Part shown: one piece after another, positions 50,127 through 59,461 of the stretch
Layout: every line of letters begins with the position of its first letter
How positions within the stretch are numbered: position 1 is the first letter of the stretch
NCBI GenBank assembly: GCA_030754655.1
Contig: JASLZX010000004.1
Span: forward strand, 31,185-95,184
Length of the DNA stretch: 64,000 nt
Reading direction: 5' to 3'
DNA from: UBA8886 sp002731655
GTDB lineage: Archaea; Thermoplasmatota; Poseidoniia; MGIII; CG-Epi1
The notes under the pieces: generated by a model
Told to the model about the DNA's origin: nothing
The model's database searches: none
The model's input: the letters and a program-made list of their open reading frames with translations, nothing else
Made by a program: the position numbers and the translations under genes

Positions 50127-50795
50127 GTGACCACACCGGAAATGCAGCCGCTTGACTTCCGCGAACTGCCGCTGGAGGAGATGCAGGCGCGCGTCAGTGA
50201 TTTCGTCGCTGACCTGCGCCGCCGCCGCACGGTGCGCCACTTCACGGACCGGGCGGTGCCGCGCACGCTCATCGAGGAGTGCCTGCGTGCGGCCAACTCG
50301 GCGCCGAGCGGCGGCAACAGGCAGCCATGGCACTTCGTCATCGTCAGCGACGCAGAAACCAAGTCACGCATCCGTGAGGCGGCTGAGGCGGAGGAATACG
50401 AACTCTACCACAAGCGAGCATCCGACGAATGGCTCGAGGCGCTGGCAGTGCTGGGCACGGACGAGCACAAGCCGTTCCTTGAAATCGCACCGTGGCTGAT
50501 TGTGGTATTTGCCGAGATCTGGGGGGTCAGTCCGGATGGAAGCAAGAAAAAGAATTTCTACGTTCAGGAGTCGGTTGGAATCGCGACCGGGTTCCTGATC
50601 GCTGCGCTGCACCGCGCCGGGCTGGCGACATTGACGCATACACCCAGTCCGATGGGGTTTCTGCGCGACATCCTTGGCCGTGGCGAGAACGAGCGCGCGT
50701 TCCTGATTCTCGTGACTGGCTACCCTGCCGATGACGCCGAGGTGCCGGTGTTCGAGAAGAAGAAACTGGATGACGTAACGAGCTTCCGCGAGTGA
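50127..50795 (+). CDS. Nitroreductase-family flavoprotein, iodotyrosine-deiodinase-like
   Basis: This 222-aa FMN enzyme matches the iodotyrosine deiodinase branch of the nitroreductase superfamily: RRRRTVRHFTDRAVP, AANSAPSGGNRQPWHFVIVSD, the lid segment AEEYELYHKRASDEWLEAL, LHRAGLATLTHTPSPMGFL and the end GYPADDAEVPVFEKKKLDDV. Relatives reductively dehalogenate halotyrosines using FMNH2; a marine source of iodinated or brominated tyrosine would fit, but substrate is inferred. The GTG at 50127 is chosen from a TATA-like element at 50097-50105. The stop overlaps the MFS gene start as GTGA. Confidence 0.85.
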   Translation: MTTPEMQPLDFRELPLEEMQARVSDFVADLRRRRTVRHFTDRAVPRTLIEECLRAANSAPSGGNRQPWHFVIVSDAETKSRIREAAEAEEYELYHKRASDEWLEALAVLGTDEHKPFLEIAPWLIVVFAEIWGVSPDGSKKKNFYVQESVGIATGFLIAALHRAGLATLTHTPSPMGFLRDILGRGENERAFLILVTGYPADDAEVPVFEKKKLDDVTSFRE

Positions 50796-52057
50796 GCGAC
50801 GCCGATATAGAGCGGCCACGCGAGCTCTATGCGTACCACGCCACCAGTTCTTTCGCGTCCGATATCTCGATGTCCTATTTCGGGTACTTTGCGGTGCGAC
50901 TGGGCGCCTCGTTCGAACTGCTCGCGTGGATGCAGTCGCTCAACAACCTGCTTCCCAACACGCTGCAGCACTTCTGGGGCTGGATATCTGACCGCCGGGC
51001 GCACAGGGCCTTCTGGATAATCCTTGGTTCGGCCCTTGGGGGGTTTGCCCTTTGGCTGCTCTCAGAAGCCCAGACTCCCGAGGAGGTGCTGGTGCTACTG
51101 GTACTCTATTCCGCCTCTCTCTCGCTCGTACAGCCAACCTGGGCGGCGCTGCAGGGAGACTGGATTCCAGCGGGCAGGCGTGGCAGGGTGCTCAGCCGGT
51201 TCCACGTAGTGGGAGGCATGGCTGGCCTGGTTGGCTCGCTCGTAGCGCTCTGGTTCGTGTACAATTCGGGTAACGAGACCGCCGACGGCTTTCGCCCCCT
51301 GTTCGTTATGGCTGCGACCGCAACCGCGCTGGGAGGTCTGATACTGGTGCGGGTGCCCTACCGGGACCCCGGGGCCATACCTGATGAACAGCAGACCGAG
51401 CAGGCTCGCATCGCACACTCCGACGCGTTTCAGGGTTTTGTGCGGGTCCAGATGGTCTATACCCTGCTGATGTCGCTCATCTGGCCCCTGTTCGCGGTCC
51501 TGCTCATTCGGGTCATTGGCGCGACCAACACTGAACTGGTAATTTTCTCGATACTGGGTGCAGCAGCCGAGATGGCGTTCCAGCCGCTGATGGGTCGTCT
51601 GGTCGACCGCGTCGGGCCACTGCAGGTCATGTTCATCAGCCGTATTGGCTTTGCAGCGCTCCCGTTCATCTACGTGCTCTGGCAGGACCTGTGGGTCTAC
51701 TACGCCCTGCAGGTGGTCATTTTCGGCCCATGTTTCAGTGCGTTCCTGATATCGACCAACACCCTCATCCTGGACTTGGCACCCAGCGGTGAGCGGGCGG
51801 GCTACTTCAGCTACTACAACACCCGCATCGGGATTACTACCTTCATTGGCGCACTGGCCGGCGGTTATCTGGCCGGATTCCTCGACGGCTATCTCGGTAG
51901 CACGGCGCAGGCCATCTACTGGGTATTCGTGATTTCCGGTACCGGCCGGCTCTTGGCGTCGTTACCCTACCTACGACTCACGTCACCGCGCCGCTATCCT
52001 GCCTCACTGCAGCTACTCGACCGGCTGGCCGAGGCTCGCCGGCCATGGCGGCGCTAG
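50792..52057 (+). CDS. MFS transporter
   Basis: This 421-aa carrier has about twelve hydrophobic helices and MFS features: NNLLPNTLQHFWGWISDRR between helices 2 and 3 (motif A-like), AGRRGRVLSRFHVVGGMAGLVGSLVALW, and LMGRLVDRVGPL in the second half. There is no clue to the cargo in the sequence. It is translationally coupled to the deiodinase-like flavoprotein, so halotyrosine, tyrosine or a flavin-enzyme substrate is a reasonable guess. Confidence 0.88.
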   Translation: MSDADIERPRELYAYHATSSFASDISMSYFGYFAVRLGASFELLAWMQSLNNLLPNTLQHFWGWISDRRAHRAFWIILGSALGGFALWLLSEAQTPEEVLVLLVLYSASLSLVQPTWAALQGDWIPAGRRGRVLSRFHVVGGMAGLVGSLVALWFVYNSGNETADGFRPLFVMAATATALGGLILVRVPYRDPGAIPDEQQTEQARIAHSDAFQGFVRVQMVYTLLMSLIWPLFAVLLIRVIGATNTELVIFSILGAAAEMAFQPLMGRLVDRVGPLQVMFISRIGFAALPFIYVLWQDLWVYYALQVVIFGPCFSAFLISTNTLILDLAPSGERAGYFSYYNTRIGITTFIGALAGGYLAGFLDGYLGSTAQAIYWVFVISGTGRLLASLPYLRLTSPRRYPASLQLLDRLAEARRPWRR

Positions 52058-53128
52058 CTATCCGTAGAATTTCTGCAGGAGCAGGTGGAAATGGTGCACC
52101 CCGACCTCCTTGGCTGGAGAGTATCTTCCCCGGTCATATGACTGCGACATGACGCCCCTCTGCACGGCTTCGACTATTTCCCCGTCTTCCAGTTCAACCT
52201 TGTCCAGGTCACTTCCGGCCCCCTTGCCCTGAAGTTTCTCTTTCCAGACGTATGTCAGGTACTGAATCCTGGTCCTGGCGGGTTCTGCCGGTTCCACGAC
52301 GTTGACCGAGAGCCCCCATGGATAGAAATTGAACATCATATTCGGAAAGAGGAAGAAATAGTAGGCTGCTATGTTCCTGCCCCGGTCCTGATGGCCCTCG
52401 GGGAGTTCGAAAGTTGCTTCGCTATCCTTCCCAATCCCGATTTGCAGCACGACATTTTCGACAGCCTCTGTGCGGTACTCATCGTAATCCAGTTCCCTGT
52501 TCAATCCCTTGTGCACGTGCGGGATATGGAACCCCTCCAGGTAGTTATCGCAGTACAGTGCCCAGTTCGCATTGATTTCGTAGCTCCTTGACAATTCTGG
52601 CTTGAATCTGAATTTGTCCAGTGGCAACCACCCCATCCGGTCTGCCATGGGTCCCGTCAACTCAGAAAGTTCGCATTTCTTGTCATTGATGACGAACATC
52701 ATATTTTCCCAGAAATCAGTCTCGATTTCGGGCAGGTCATCGCCGGGTCCGGGATAATTTTCCACATCCTCGAACTCGGGCATGAACTTCAGTTCCCCGT
52801 CCACGCTGAACTGCCTGCCGTGATAGCCGCAGACAAGGGTTTTCGTATCGCATGCTTCTTTGCAGACGATATTGCCGCGGTGGGTGCAGACGTTTGAAAG
52901 GCACTTGATCCTGCTCCGGTCCTTCGTCAGTATGTATGGTTAGTCAAGCATGCCCTCCAGGATAATCCCGGGATGGACGTTGCAGGTTTCTAGGAGGTCG
53001 GTATTCCCCACGAATTGCCAGCTCTTGTTGAACATACTTTTCAGGTTCCTGAAAACCTCTTCGCTGTGGTAGAACTCTGATGGAATCGTCCTAGCGACTC
53101 GAATGTCCTCGTCGACATCAAATATCAT
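52058..53128 (-). pseudogene. Rieske-type aromatic-ring-hydroxylating oxygenase alpha subunit, interrupted by one in-frame stop
   Basis: One reading frame of about 355 codons carries a complete Rieske non-heme iron oxygenase: Rieske ligands in SNVCTHRGN (Cys81, His83) and LVCGYHGRQ (Cys100, His103), then NWALYCDNYLEGFHIPHVHKG with the mononuclear-iron histidines and a C-terminal Asp/Glu-rich helix. Codon 63 (52940-52942) is TAA, in LEGMLD-stop-PYILTKDR, where relatives have Asp-Glu-Pro; GAA to TAA is one base. Upstream and downstream parts are otherwise intact, so this is a fresh nonsense mutation, a sequencing error, or readthrough. It follows the DUF3592 gene by 3 nt. Confidence 0.85.
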
Positions 53129-53131
53129 GGT

Positions 53132-54001
53132 CTACTTTCTACGCGAACGGGTCCGGACGCTGCTGGTGCGCGAGCGCCTCACAGGTGATCGACCTCGGCG
53201 TGAGCGCGTATGGCCGAAACGATTTCCGAATCCCCAACCCATTCCTCCCATCCTATGCATGCCCATACCGGTCATTTGTCTTCCGATATTACTTGCCAAG
53301 GAAAAAATAGCCAGGATTACGAATACAATACCAATTGGCAGACAGCATAGTATGAACGCAAGCTCTGAACCGGGCTCGTTCACGATGTAATTTTCACTGG
53401 GGTTGTCAGGGTTATAGTGGACGGTGACTGTGCCGTTGACTGCATACCGTCCTTCAAGTTCTTCTTGGCAGCTGCTTTCACCATAGTCGCCATCAATATA
53501 TTCTTTGTTACTGTAGACGCGGTTATCAGCGGTGAAGTTGTAGCTGACTTCAATCCCACACGAGAAGGTTTCCTTGCATTCGTGGTCATCGTAGTAGCCA
53601 TCATCGTTATCGTCCGTGCATTCCTCGCCAACTTCATCCTCGTAGTAGGTCTCCCAAACCGTGCCTTCTACTGTAGGCCAGCTGGCGACATCTTCTGCAT
53701 TCTGGCTGTAAAGATAGATACCGAGTAACCCGCTACCTACCAGTAGCAGGACAGCTACCACAACAACGATGATTATGTTCCGGTCGGAGCTGGAATCATC
53801 TCTAGAGTCGCCAGAACTACTTGCAGGAGTGGAGCCGCCGAAATACTTCGAGTCGGACATGTAGGAATCGTCATCGGTGCCCCTGCGCCACTCCTCGTAT
53901 TCCTTGCTGTCGAGCTCAAACGAGTCATCCTCTCTGTCATCGACAGGCTTGCGCGGCTTTCCGCTGTCGTGCGAAACCCAGCCCTCGTCGTCGCTTGCCA
54001 T
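53132..54001 (-). CDS. DUF3592-type membrane protein
   Basis: This 289-aa protein has an acidic, Ser-rich cytoplasmic N-terminus (1-72), a membrane helix (about 74-97), an exported domain with the DUF3592 pattern (ASWPTVEGTVWE, SYNFTADNRVYSNKEY, VTVHYNPDNPSENYIV), a second helix (LAFILCCLPIGIVFVILAIFSLA) and a Met/Gly then Arg/Ser-rich tail. Four cysteines in the exported part may pair. Function unknown. GGTATAGC at 54025-54032 on the opposite strand gives a TATA box about 25 nt before the ATG. Confidence 0.78.
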   Translation of the reverse strand: MASDDEGWVSHDSGKPRKPVDDREDDSFELDSKEYEEWRRGTDDDSYMSDSKYFGGSTPASSSGDSRDDSSSDRNIIIVVVVAVLLLVGSGLLGIYLYSQNAEDVASWPTVEGTVWETYYEDEVGEECTDDNDDGYYDDHECKETFSCGIEVSYNFTADNRVYSNKEYIDGDYGESSCQEELEGRYAVNGTVTVHYNPDNPSENYIVNEPGSELAFILCCLPIGIVFVILAIFSLASNIGRQMTGMGMHRMGGMGWGFGNRFGHTRSRRGRSPVRRSRTSSVRTRSRRK

Positions 54002-54128
54002 GTTCGTTTTCCCCGGCCTAGCCCGGTATAGCAGGAGCCAGATAACCGCTATTTAACGCTAATACGATAATTCCCGTTCAAAATATTTTGTGAAACGCGC
54101 TTATATATGGCGACCACGTCCAAAACCC

Positions 54129-56462
54129 ATGCGCCAAAGCCTGTTTGTGGCCCTGATGCTTTGCCTGACGCCCGTGCTAGCGGGCTGCCTCGACTCCCTG
54201 ACTGGAGACGAGGAGCTCCGCACCGGCTGTACCTACACCGAGGCGGAGAACTGGGACCCCCAGGCGCAGATTGACGATGGATCCTGTGATCTGGGTCTTG
54301 AAGGTTGTACGTATGAAGGCGCTGAAAACTACAATCCCTCATTCGTGGTAGACGATGGTTCCTGTGTTTTTGCCGATCCGGTCGTTGGATGTATGGACCC
54401 TGCAGCCAGCAACTACAACTCGTATGCTGAATATGACGACGACTCATGCGTGTACCTGCTTGGCTGCACATACGCGGACGCCGACAACTACGATTTGTCT
54501 GCACAGGTAGATAACGGAACCTGTGAATTTGCAGAACCAGTGACCGGCTGCATGGATGACGCAGCCACTAATTACAATCAGTACGCCGAGTATGATGATG
54601 ATTCATGTGAATACATCTCAGGTTGCACCTACGATGATGCAGATAACTACAATTCCAGTGCAACTGTGGATGACGGGAGTTGTAATTTCCCCGACCCTGT
54701 TCTTGGCTGCACGGATGATGCCGCAGCTAACTACAACCCCTACGCGACGATAGACGACGATTCCTGCTATTACCTGTACGCGAGCCTGACGAGCGAGGAG
54801 TTCAACGACTTTGCCAACCTGTTCACGGAGCAGAAAGATTTCACGCAGTGGTCGGATGACTTTGACCGCTTCGGCTCTGAAATGCAAATAAATCCGATAA
54901 CTATGATGGGAGAAATGGATGAAGGCGGTGAGGGGGGCGATAATGGCACTGAAGATGATGAAGAGGAGGAAATGCCTGAAGAAATGTACATTGTCCTCGG
55001 GATGCAGAAAGATGACGCGAGTCAGATTTTCACGGCCACTTTCGGCATGGAAATGAGTATGGAGGGAGATCCCATGGAGATGGGGGCAGAAGATGGTGAA
55101 GCCAAGATGTCACTCAGGATGACGTCAGTGAGACAGGGTCCAGGGTGCACCAGTGGGGACTGCACCTTGACCAACGAGGTCATGGAGGTTTCCATGTACG
55201 TTGGCTCCGAAAGTCCCGGTACAAAGATGATTATGTCGATGTACATGTTTGCTACCACCTACAGCCGTGACATGGTGCCCTACTATGGTGACCCTGTTGC
55301 CGAACTCCCGGGTGGCGGCAGTTTCTTCTTGGGGCAAAGTGAACCTGAAGAGGTCGAAATCATAAGGGATGGCGATAACGTGAGGTTTTCGCCCGCTGAA
55401 ATAGAGATAGAGGTCGATACCACCATAATCTGGTATAACGATGATGATACGGCCCATACCGTCACCGCTGATGGAACTTTCGACTCAGGTGATATAGATC
55501 CATATAGTGAGTGGGAATACACCTTCGGAGAGGTCGGTGAGTACGCCTACTATAGTGATAAGACCGAGGACAAGGACCCTTTTGGAAATTTGACGGGCAG
55601 GGTCATTGTCACGGAGATAGAGTCGATTGACCTAGATTGGGATACCGAAGCGGGAGTGGGATTGGATTCCGATGACGATGGCAAGGATGACTGGATTGAA
55701 TATTACGCCTATGCCTGGGATGACGAGGACAATATGAGCATTGCCGCGACTCTGACACAGAATATCGAGACTGGTACGTTGTATCCGAGACATCTGGAGT
55801 TCCACAATGAGACTGGCGTACCAATCATGGCTTTCGAGTTCTGGTACGGTGACGAAGTCTACATCGAGCTGAATGACGACGAAGGCCTGAACAAGTCCGC
55901 AACCCAGTTCAATTGGGACGCAGACTCCTACGATGACAACGAAACATCGCAGAACGTCTATGAGGGGACGATATCGGAGGGTAATGGCAATTACATGCAG
56001 GAAGCCCCCAACGATGAGATGGAGATTCGGGTTCTTGAGGCGTATGAAGGCAGCGATGATGAAGGTCCCGATATTGGTGATCCTTTCGGCGGGGACGAGG
56101 AAGAAGGCGGCCGGGAGAATGCCAGGGTAGTGGCTAGTATGGTCCTCTCAGATGGAGGGGCCGACATGGTTGATACCGAAACTGGCTGCCATTGGTACAT
56201 CACGTGGAACGATAACGATGGGGATGGTCTTGTATCTGTGAACGACACGTACGAAATCCGCAGCGACAAGATGGGCACCGGCGGCGAAGTCTGCAACCGC
56301 GAGGACGAGAACGGCAACGCCACCTACGTAATCGAGTTCTTCGACCTCTGGGCCGATGCATACGTCGATGGTCCCAACCCGGCATTAGCGCCTGGTTTCA
56401 CGGGGCTGTTTGCGGCCTTTGCCATCGCGGGCCTGGCCGGCCTGCGCCGCCGCCGGCGTTAG
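54129..56462 (+). CDS. Secreted repeat lipoprotein with degenerate cupredoxin domain and PGF-CTERM-like tail
   Basis: This 777-aa protein has a signal peptide ending in lipobox VLAGC. Residues about 30-220 hold seven Cys-rich repeats of the form GC-T-x-AxNYNxxAxxDDGSC, seen in marine bacteria and archaea. After a middle domain, a plastocyanin-like domain (VRFSPAEIEIEVDTTIIWYNDDDTAHTVTADG) keeps one His, but the usual Cys-His-Met loop is replaced (GEYAYYSDKTEDKDPFGN). The C-terminus APGFTGLFAAFAIAGLAGLRRRRR resembles a PGF-CTERM sorting signal. The TATA box TTATATATGG is about 25 nt before the ATG. Confidence 0.82.
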   Translation: MRQSLFVALMLCLTPVLAGCLDSLTGDEELRTGCTYTEAENWDPQAQIDDGSCDLGLEGCTYEGAENYNPSFVVDDGSCVFADPVVGCMDPAASNYNSYAEYDDDSCVYLLGCTYADADNYDLSAQVDNGTCEFAEPVTGCMDDAATNYNQYAEYDDDSCEYISGCTYDDADNYNSSATVDDGSCNFPDPVLGCTDDAAANYNPYATIDDDSCYYLYASLTSEEFNDFANLFTEQKDFTQWSDDFDRFGSEMQINPITMMGEMDEGGEGGDNGTEDDEEEEMPEEMYIVLGMQKDDASQIFTATFGMEMSMEGDPMEMGAEDGEAKMSLRMTSVRQGPGCTSGDCTLTNEVMEVSMYVGSESPGTKMIMSMYMFATTYSRDMVPYYGDPVAELPGGGSFFLGQSEPEEVEIIRDGDNVRFSPAEIEIEVDTTIIWYNDDDTAHTVTADGTFDSGDIDPYSEWEYTFGEVGEYAYYSDKTEDKDPFGNLTGRVIVTEIESIDLDWDTEAGVGLDSDDDGKDDWIEYYAYAWDDEDNMSIAATLTQNIETGTLYPRHLEFHNETGVPIMAFEFWYGDEVYIELNDDEGLNKSATQFNWDADSYDDNETSQNVYEGTISEGNGNYMQEAPNDEMEIRVLEAYEGSDDEGPDIGDPFGGDEEEGGRENARVVASMVLSDGGADMVDTETGCHWYITWNDNDGDGLVSVNDTYEIRSDKMGTGGEVCNREDENGNATYVIEFFDLWADAYVDGPNPALAPGFTGLFAAFAIAGLAGLRRRRR

Positions 56463-57610
56463 CCGAAGCGGTCGCGAACCCGCTCGAAGAGCGAAGGCGA
56501 CTCGCCGTCCAGCTCGCGTAGCTGCTCCCACGCCGGGCGCGACTTACGTCCAGCCTTCGGGATGCGGACGTTGACCCGCACGTGCTGGTCGCCGTAGTGG
56601 CCGGCGCGCGCTAGGTCGGGCATCCCCTTGCCGCGCAGCCGCAGCACCGCGCCCGACTGGGTTCCCGCGGGCACCTTCAGCTTGACCTTGCCGGCGAGCG
56701 TCGGCACCTTGATTTCATCGCCTAGCACCGCCTGCGCCGGCGTTATCTCCAGCTCGAGCACGATTTCAGTCTCCTGCCGCTGGAAGGTGCGGTGGCGCCG
56801 GACGTTGGTGATGACGTAAAGGTCTCCGCGAGGCCCGTTGCGCGGGCCGGCCGAGCCCTGCCCGTGCAGGCGCAGCCGGTGGCCGTCATCAATCCCGGGG
56901 GGGATGGTTAGCTTGATTTTCTTCCGCGCCTCGCGAACGCCGCGCCCGCGGCAGCCGCTGCACGGCTTGTCGACGTTTTTCCCGTCGCCGCCGCACTGCG
57001 GGCACTCGCCGGTCTGGACCGTCTGCATGAAGCCGCGCCGTTGGACGTGCTGTACCATCCCGCGACCGCCGCACTGGCTGCAGGTCACAGCGCTGCCCCC
57101 TTCGGCCGCGCCGCTGCCGGAGCAGTCGCCGCACGCTTCGTCACGCGGGATAGTCACTTGCTGCTCGAGGCCGCTGTAGGCCTGCTCGAGGCTCAGCGTC
57201 AGGTCGTAGCGCAGGTCGGCGCCGTGGTTGCGCGGGCCGCGCTGTCGGGCGCCCCCACCGAAGAACTGCGAGAAAAGGTCGCCCATCCCGCCGCCACCAC
57301 CGCCGCCGAAGAGCTGGCCGAAAATATCCGAAATGTCGCCCTGGTGGGTGAAGTCGTCCCACGAGAAGCCGCCGCCGCCGAAGTTGACCCCTTCGTGGCC
57401 GTGGCGGTCGTAGCGCGGCCGCTTCTCGTCGTCGGCCAGCACTTCGTACGCCTCGGAGATTTCCTTGAATTTCTCCTCGGCCTCGGACTGGTTTTCGCGG
57501 TTGGCGTCGGGGTGGTATTTCCGCGCCAGTGTGCGGTACGCCTTCTTGATTTCCGCCTTCGACGCGTCCCGTTTGATACCGAGCACTTTGTAGTAGTCCC
57601 GCTTCGCCAT
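56459..57610 (-). CDS. dnaJ: Chaperone DnaJ (Hsp40)
   Basis: This 383-aa type I DnaJ has a J domain with the HPD triad (residues 33-35), a G/F-rich segment, four CxxCxGxG zinc motifs (CGDCSGSG, CSQCGGRG, CPQCGGDG, CSGCRGRG) and the substrate-binding C-terminal domains. It stimulates DnaK. No dnaK or grpE is adjacent, so it is transcribed alone here, from a TATA-like ATTTAAG at 57635-57641 read on the minus strand. Complete. Confidence 0.97.
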   Translation of the reverse strand: MAKRDYYKVLGIKRDASKAEIKKAYRTLARKYHPDANRENQSEAEEKFKEISEAYEVLADDEKRPRYDRHGHEGVNFGGGGFSWDDFTHQGDISDIFGQLFGGGGGGGMGDLFSQFFGGGARQRGPRNHGADLRYDLTLSLEQAYSGLEQQVTIPRDEACGDCSGSGAAEGGSAVTCSQCGGRGMVQHVQRRGFMQTVQTGECPQCGGDGKNVDKPCSGCRGRGVREARKKIKLTIPPGIDDGHRLRLHGQGSAGPRNGPRGDLYVITNVRRHRTFQRQETEIVLELEITPAQAVLGDEIKVPTLAGKVKLKVPAGTQSGAVLRLRGKGMPDLARAGHYGDQHVRVNVRIPKAGRKSRPAWEQLRELDGESPSLFERVRDRFG

Positions 57611-57644
57611 GGCGGCGGCGCTACTTCCCGGCGGATTTAAGCTT

Positions 57645-58535
57645 TCAGAATTGTTTGCGCTCTAGCATCCGCGAGGCGAGCATGAAGGTAACCGCCGTCA
57701 CCGCCAGCAGCACGCCGACCGATTGCCACGGGTCGGTCGCGATGGAAGTCACGGTGGCCGAAAAATCGGTTACGGTCTCGACCGTCAGGTTCAGGCTGTC
57801 CGCCTCTACATCGAGGTATTTCAGTCGCGGCAGCGCGAATGAACGCAGGTAGTGCATGATGCTGAAGCGCTGTGAATCGCCGCTCGCCAGCATCACTTCC
57901 CATACCAGCCAGTAGATCAGCGAGACCGGCAGCGGCCGTTGCACCAGTGCGTTGATGAGCAGGAATATGCTGGTGTAGGCGAGCGACGCCAGCAGCAGCG
58001 TCCCGAGCACCGCGCCGAGCAGCGGCAGGTGCTCGCGCAGGCCGAAGCTGCCGCCGTGTGCCAGCAGCGCCAGATACATGACCGTGAGCGGCGTTCCCAC
58101 CGCGACGAAAGTGCCGAGAGTGCCAGCGAGCAGTTTGGGGAGCAGGATTTCGTACATCCGTACTGGTGAGGTGCGCAGCAGCTGCATCGTCTTTTGTTTG
58201 AACTCGGTGTTGAGCAATTCAACCGCTCCCAGCAGCGCCACCAGCGCTACTACCAAGGGCAGATAGAGGTGGAAGGCGAGACCGTAGAACACGTCGGCCA
58301 TCACCGCGTGCAGCACTTCCCCTTCGAAGACGCGCACCTCGTCACCGGCGATGACCTGCGTCTCCACTTTACCACGGCTGTCGTACCAGAACCAGCCTGA
58401 GAGCAGCCCCGGAGTCAGCAGCAGCGCGGCGATAATCAGCGTGCTGCGCGCCAGCAGGAACTGCCGCACGCCGTCGCGGAACACCGGCCGGCCAATTTGC
58501 AGCAGCCGCGCCACTTCCTCGCCTACGCTTTCCAC
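57645..58535 (-). CDS. ABC-2-type transporter permease
   Basis: This 296-aa membrane subunit has six hydrophobic segments (e.g. STLIIAALLLTPGLLSGWFWY, HLYLPLVVALVALLGAVELL, GTLGTFVAVGTPLTVMYLALL, LLGAVLGTLLLASLAYTSIFLLIN) and a 100-residue extracytoplasmic loop before the last helix. The motif EFKQKTMQLLRTSPVRMYEILLPKLLAG is typical of ABC-2 permeases. It overlaps the ATPase gene upstream by 13 nt. Exported substrate unknown. Confidence 0.85.
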   Translation of the reverse strand: MESVGEEVARLLQIGRPVFRDGVRQFLLARSTLIIAALLLTPGLLSGWFWYDSRGKVETQVIAGDEVRVFEGEVLHAVMADVFYGLAFHLYLPLVVALVALLGAVELLNTEFKQKTMQLLRTSPVRMYEILLPKLLAGTLGTFVAVGTPLTVMYLALLAHGGSFGLREHLPLLGAVLGTLLLASLAYTSIFLLINALVQRPLPVSLIYWLVWEVMLASGDSQRFSIMHYLRSFALPRLKYLDVEADSLNLTVETVTDFSATVTSIATDPWQSVGVLLAVTAVTFMLASRMLERKQF

Positions 58536-59461
58536 TGCTCGCCTCCTACCAGCTTTTCGTAGAGCGCTTCGAGGTCCTCGCCGGGCGAGTCGATAGCGTG
58601 AATCGCAATCTTCGCCTTGCGCAGCAGCGGCGGCAGCGCACGGTGGAACGTTTCGGCGTCGGTCGTATCGACCTCGACCCAGTCGCGCTGTAGCGAGACT
58701 CCTTCGACCGACGGCTGCTCGAGCAGCAGCCGCGCCAGTTGCGGCCGCTGTCCCGCATCGGCAGGAGTAAGCCGCACCTTCTGCCGCACGTGTGGCATCA
58801 GCTTCTGGATGGCGTGGCGGTCGCCGACGGCGAGCACCTGCCCGCCCGAGAGGAAGACGATGCGGTCGGTCAGCGCCTCGACGTCGTGCAGGATGTGGCT
58901 CGAGAGCAGGATGGTGCGCCCCGCGTTAGCCCAGCTCCGGATGAGTTCCATCAACAGCCGCCGCGTCGTCGGGTCGGTGCCCTGAAACGGCTCGTCCAGC
59001 ACCAGCAGGTTGGGGTCGTGCGCAATCGCCCGTGCGAACTTGGCCTTCTGCCGCATCCCGCGCGAGTAGGTGCGGATGCGCCGCTCCATCGCGTCGCCGA
59101 GGCCGACGTCATCAAGCAGCGCCGCGGCGCGCTCGCCCGCTTCATCCGGGGCGACACCCTGCAGTTGCAGGAAGTGCGCGACGTATTCGCGGGCAGTCAT
59201 GTGGTCGTAGAAGCAGTCGTATTCCGGGACGAAGCCGAAACGGCTGCGCAGCTCCCAGTCGCTGGCCGGATCGCGGCCGTCGATGCGGACGCGTCCCAGC
59301 GATGGCCGTGCCAGCCCCAGCACCAGCTTCATCAGCGTGCTCTTGCCGGCGCCGTTGGGGCCGAGGATGCCGGTGATGCCCGGGCCGAGCTCGAGCGAGA
59401 CGTTGGAAACCCCCTGCACCAGCCCGTAGTTTCGCGTCGCGGCCTCGAGGACGATGCTCAA
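58523..59461 (-). CDS. ABC-2 transporter ATP-binding protein
   Basis: This 312-aa ATPase has Walker A GILGPNGAGKSTLMK, signature YSRGMRQKAKFARAI (Arg in the second position of the usual SGG), Walker B LLVLDEPFQGTDP and switch His in LLSSHILHDVEAL. A C-terminal domain of about 90 residues follows. It overlaps both neighbouring permease genes, so it belongs to the same four-gene unit. The similar order at 59458-61223 indicates a duplicated exporter. Confidence 0.92.
   Translation of the reverse strand: MSIVLEAATRNYGLVQGVSNVSLELGPGITGILGPNGAGKSTLMKLVLGLARPSLGRVRIDGRDPASDWELRSRFGFVPEYDCFYDHMTAREYVAHFLQLQGVAPDEAGERAAALLDDVGLGDAMERRIRTYSRGMRQKAKFARAIAHDPNLLVLDEPFQGTDPTTRRLLMELIRSWANAGRTILLSSHILHDVEALTDRIVFLSGGQVLAVGDRHAIQKLMPHVRQKVRLTPADAGQRPQLARLLLEQPSVEGVSLQRDWVEVDTTDAETFHRALPPLLRKAKIAIHAIDSPGEDLEALYEKLVGGEQWKA

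Noticed and set aside
54600..54780. Candidate DNA repeat array or CRISPR in the repeat lipoprotein
   Set aside because: Repeats are at protein level with varied codons, no constant DNA repeat or spacer spacing.
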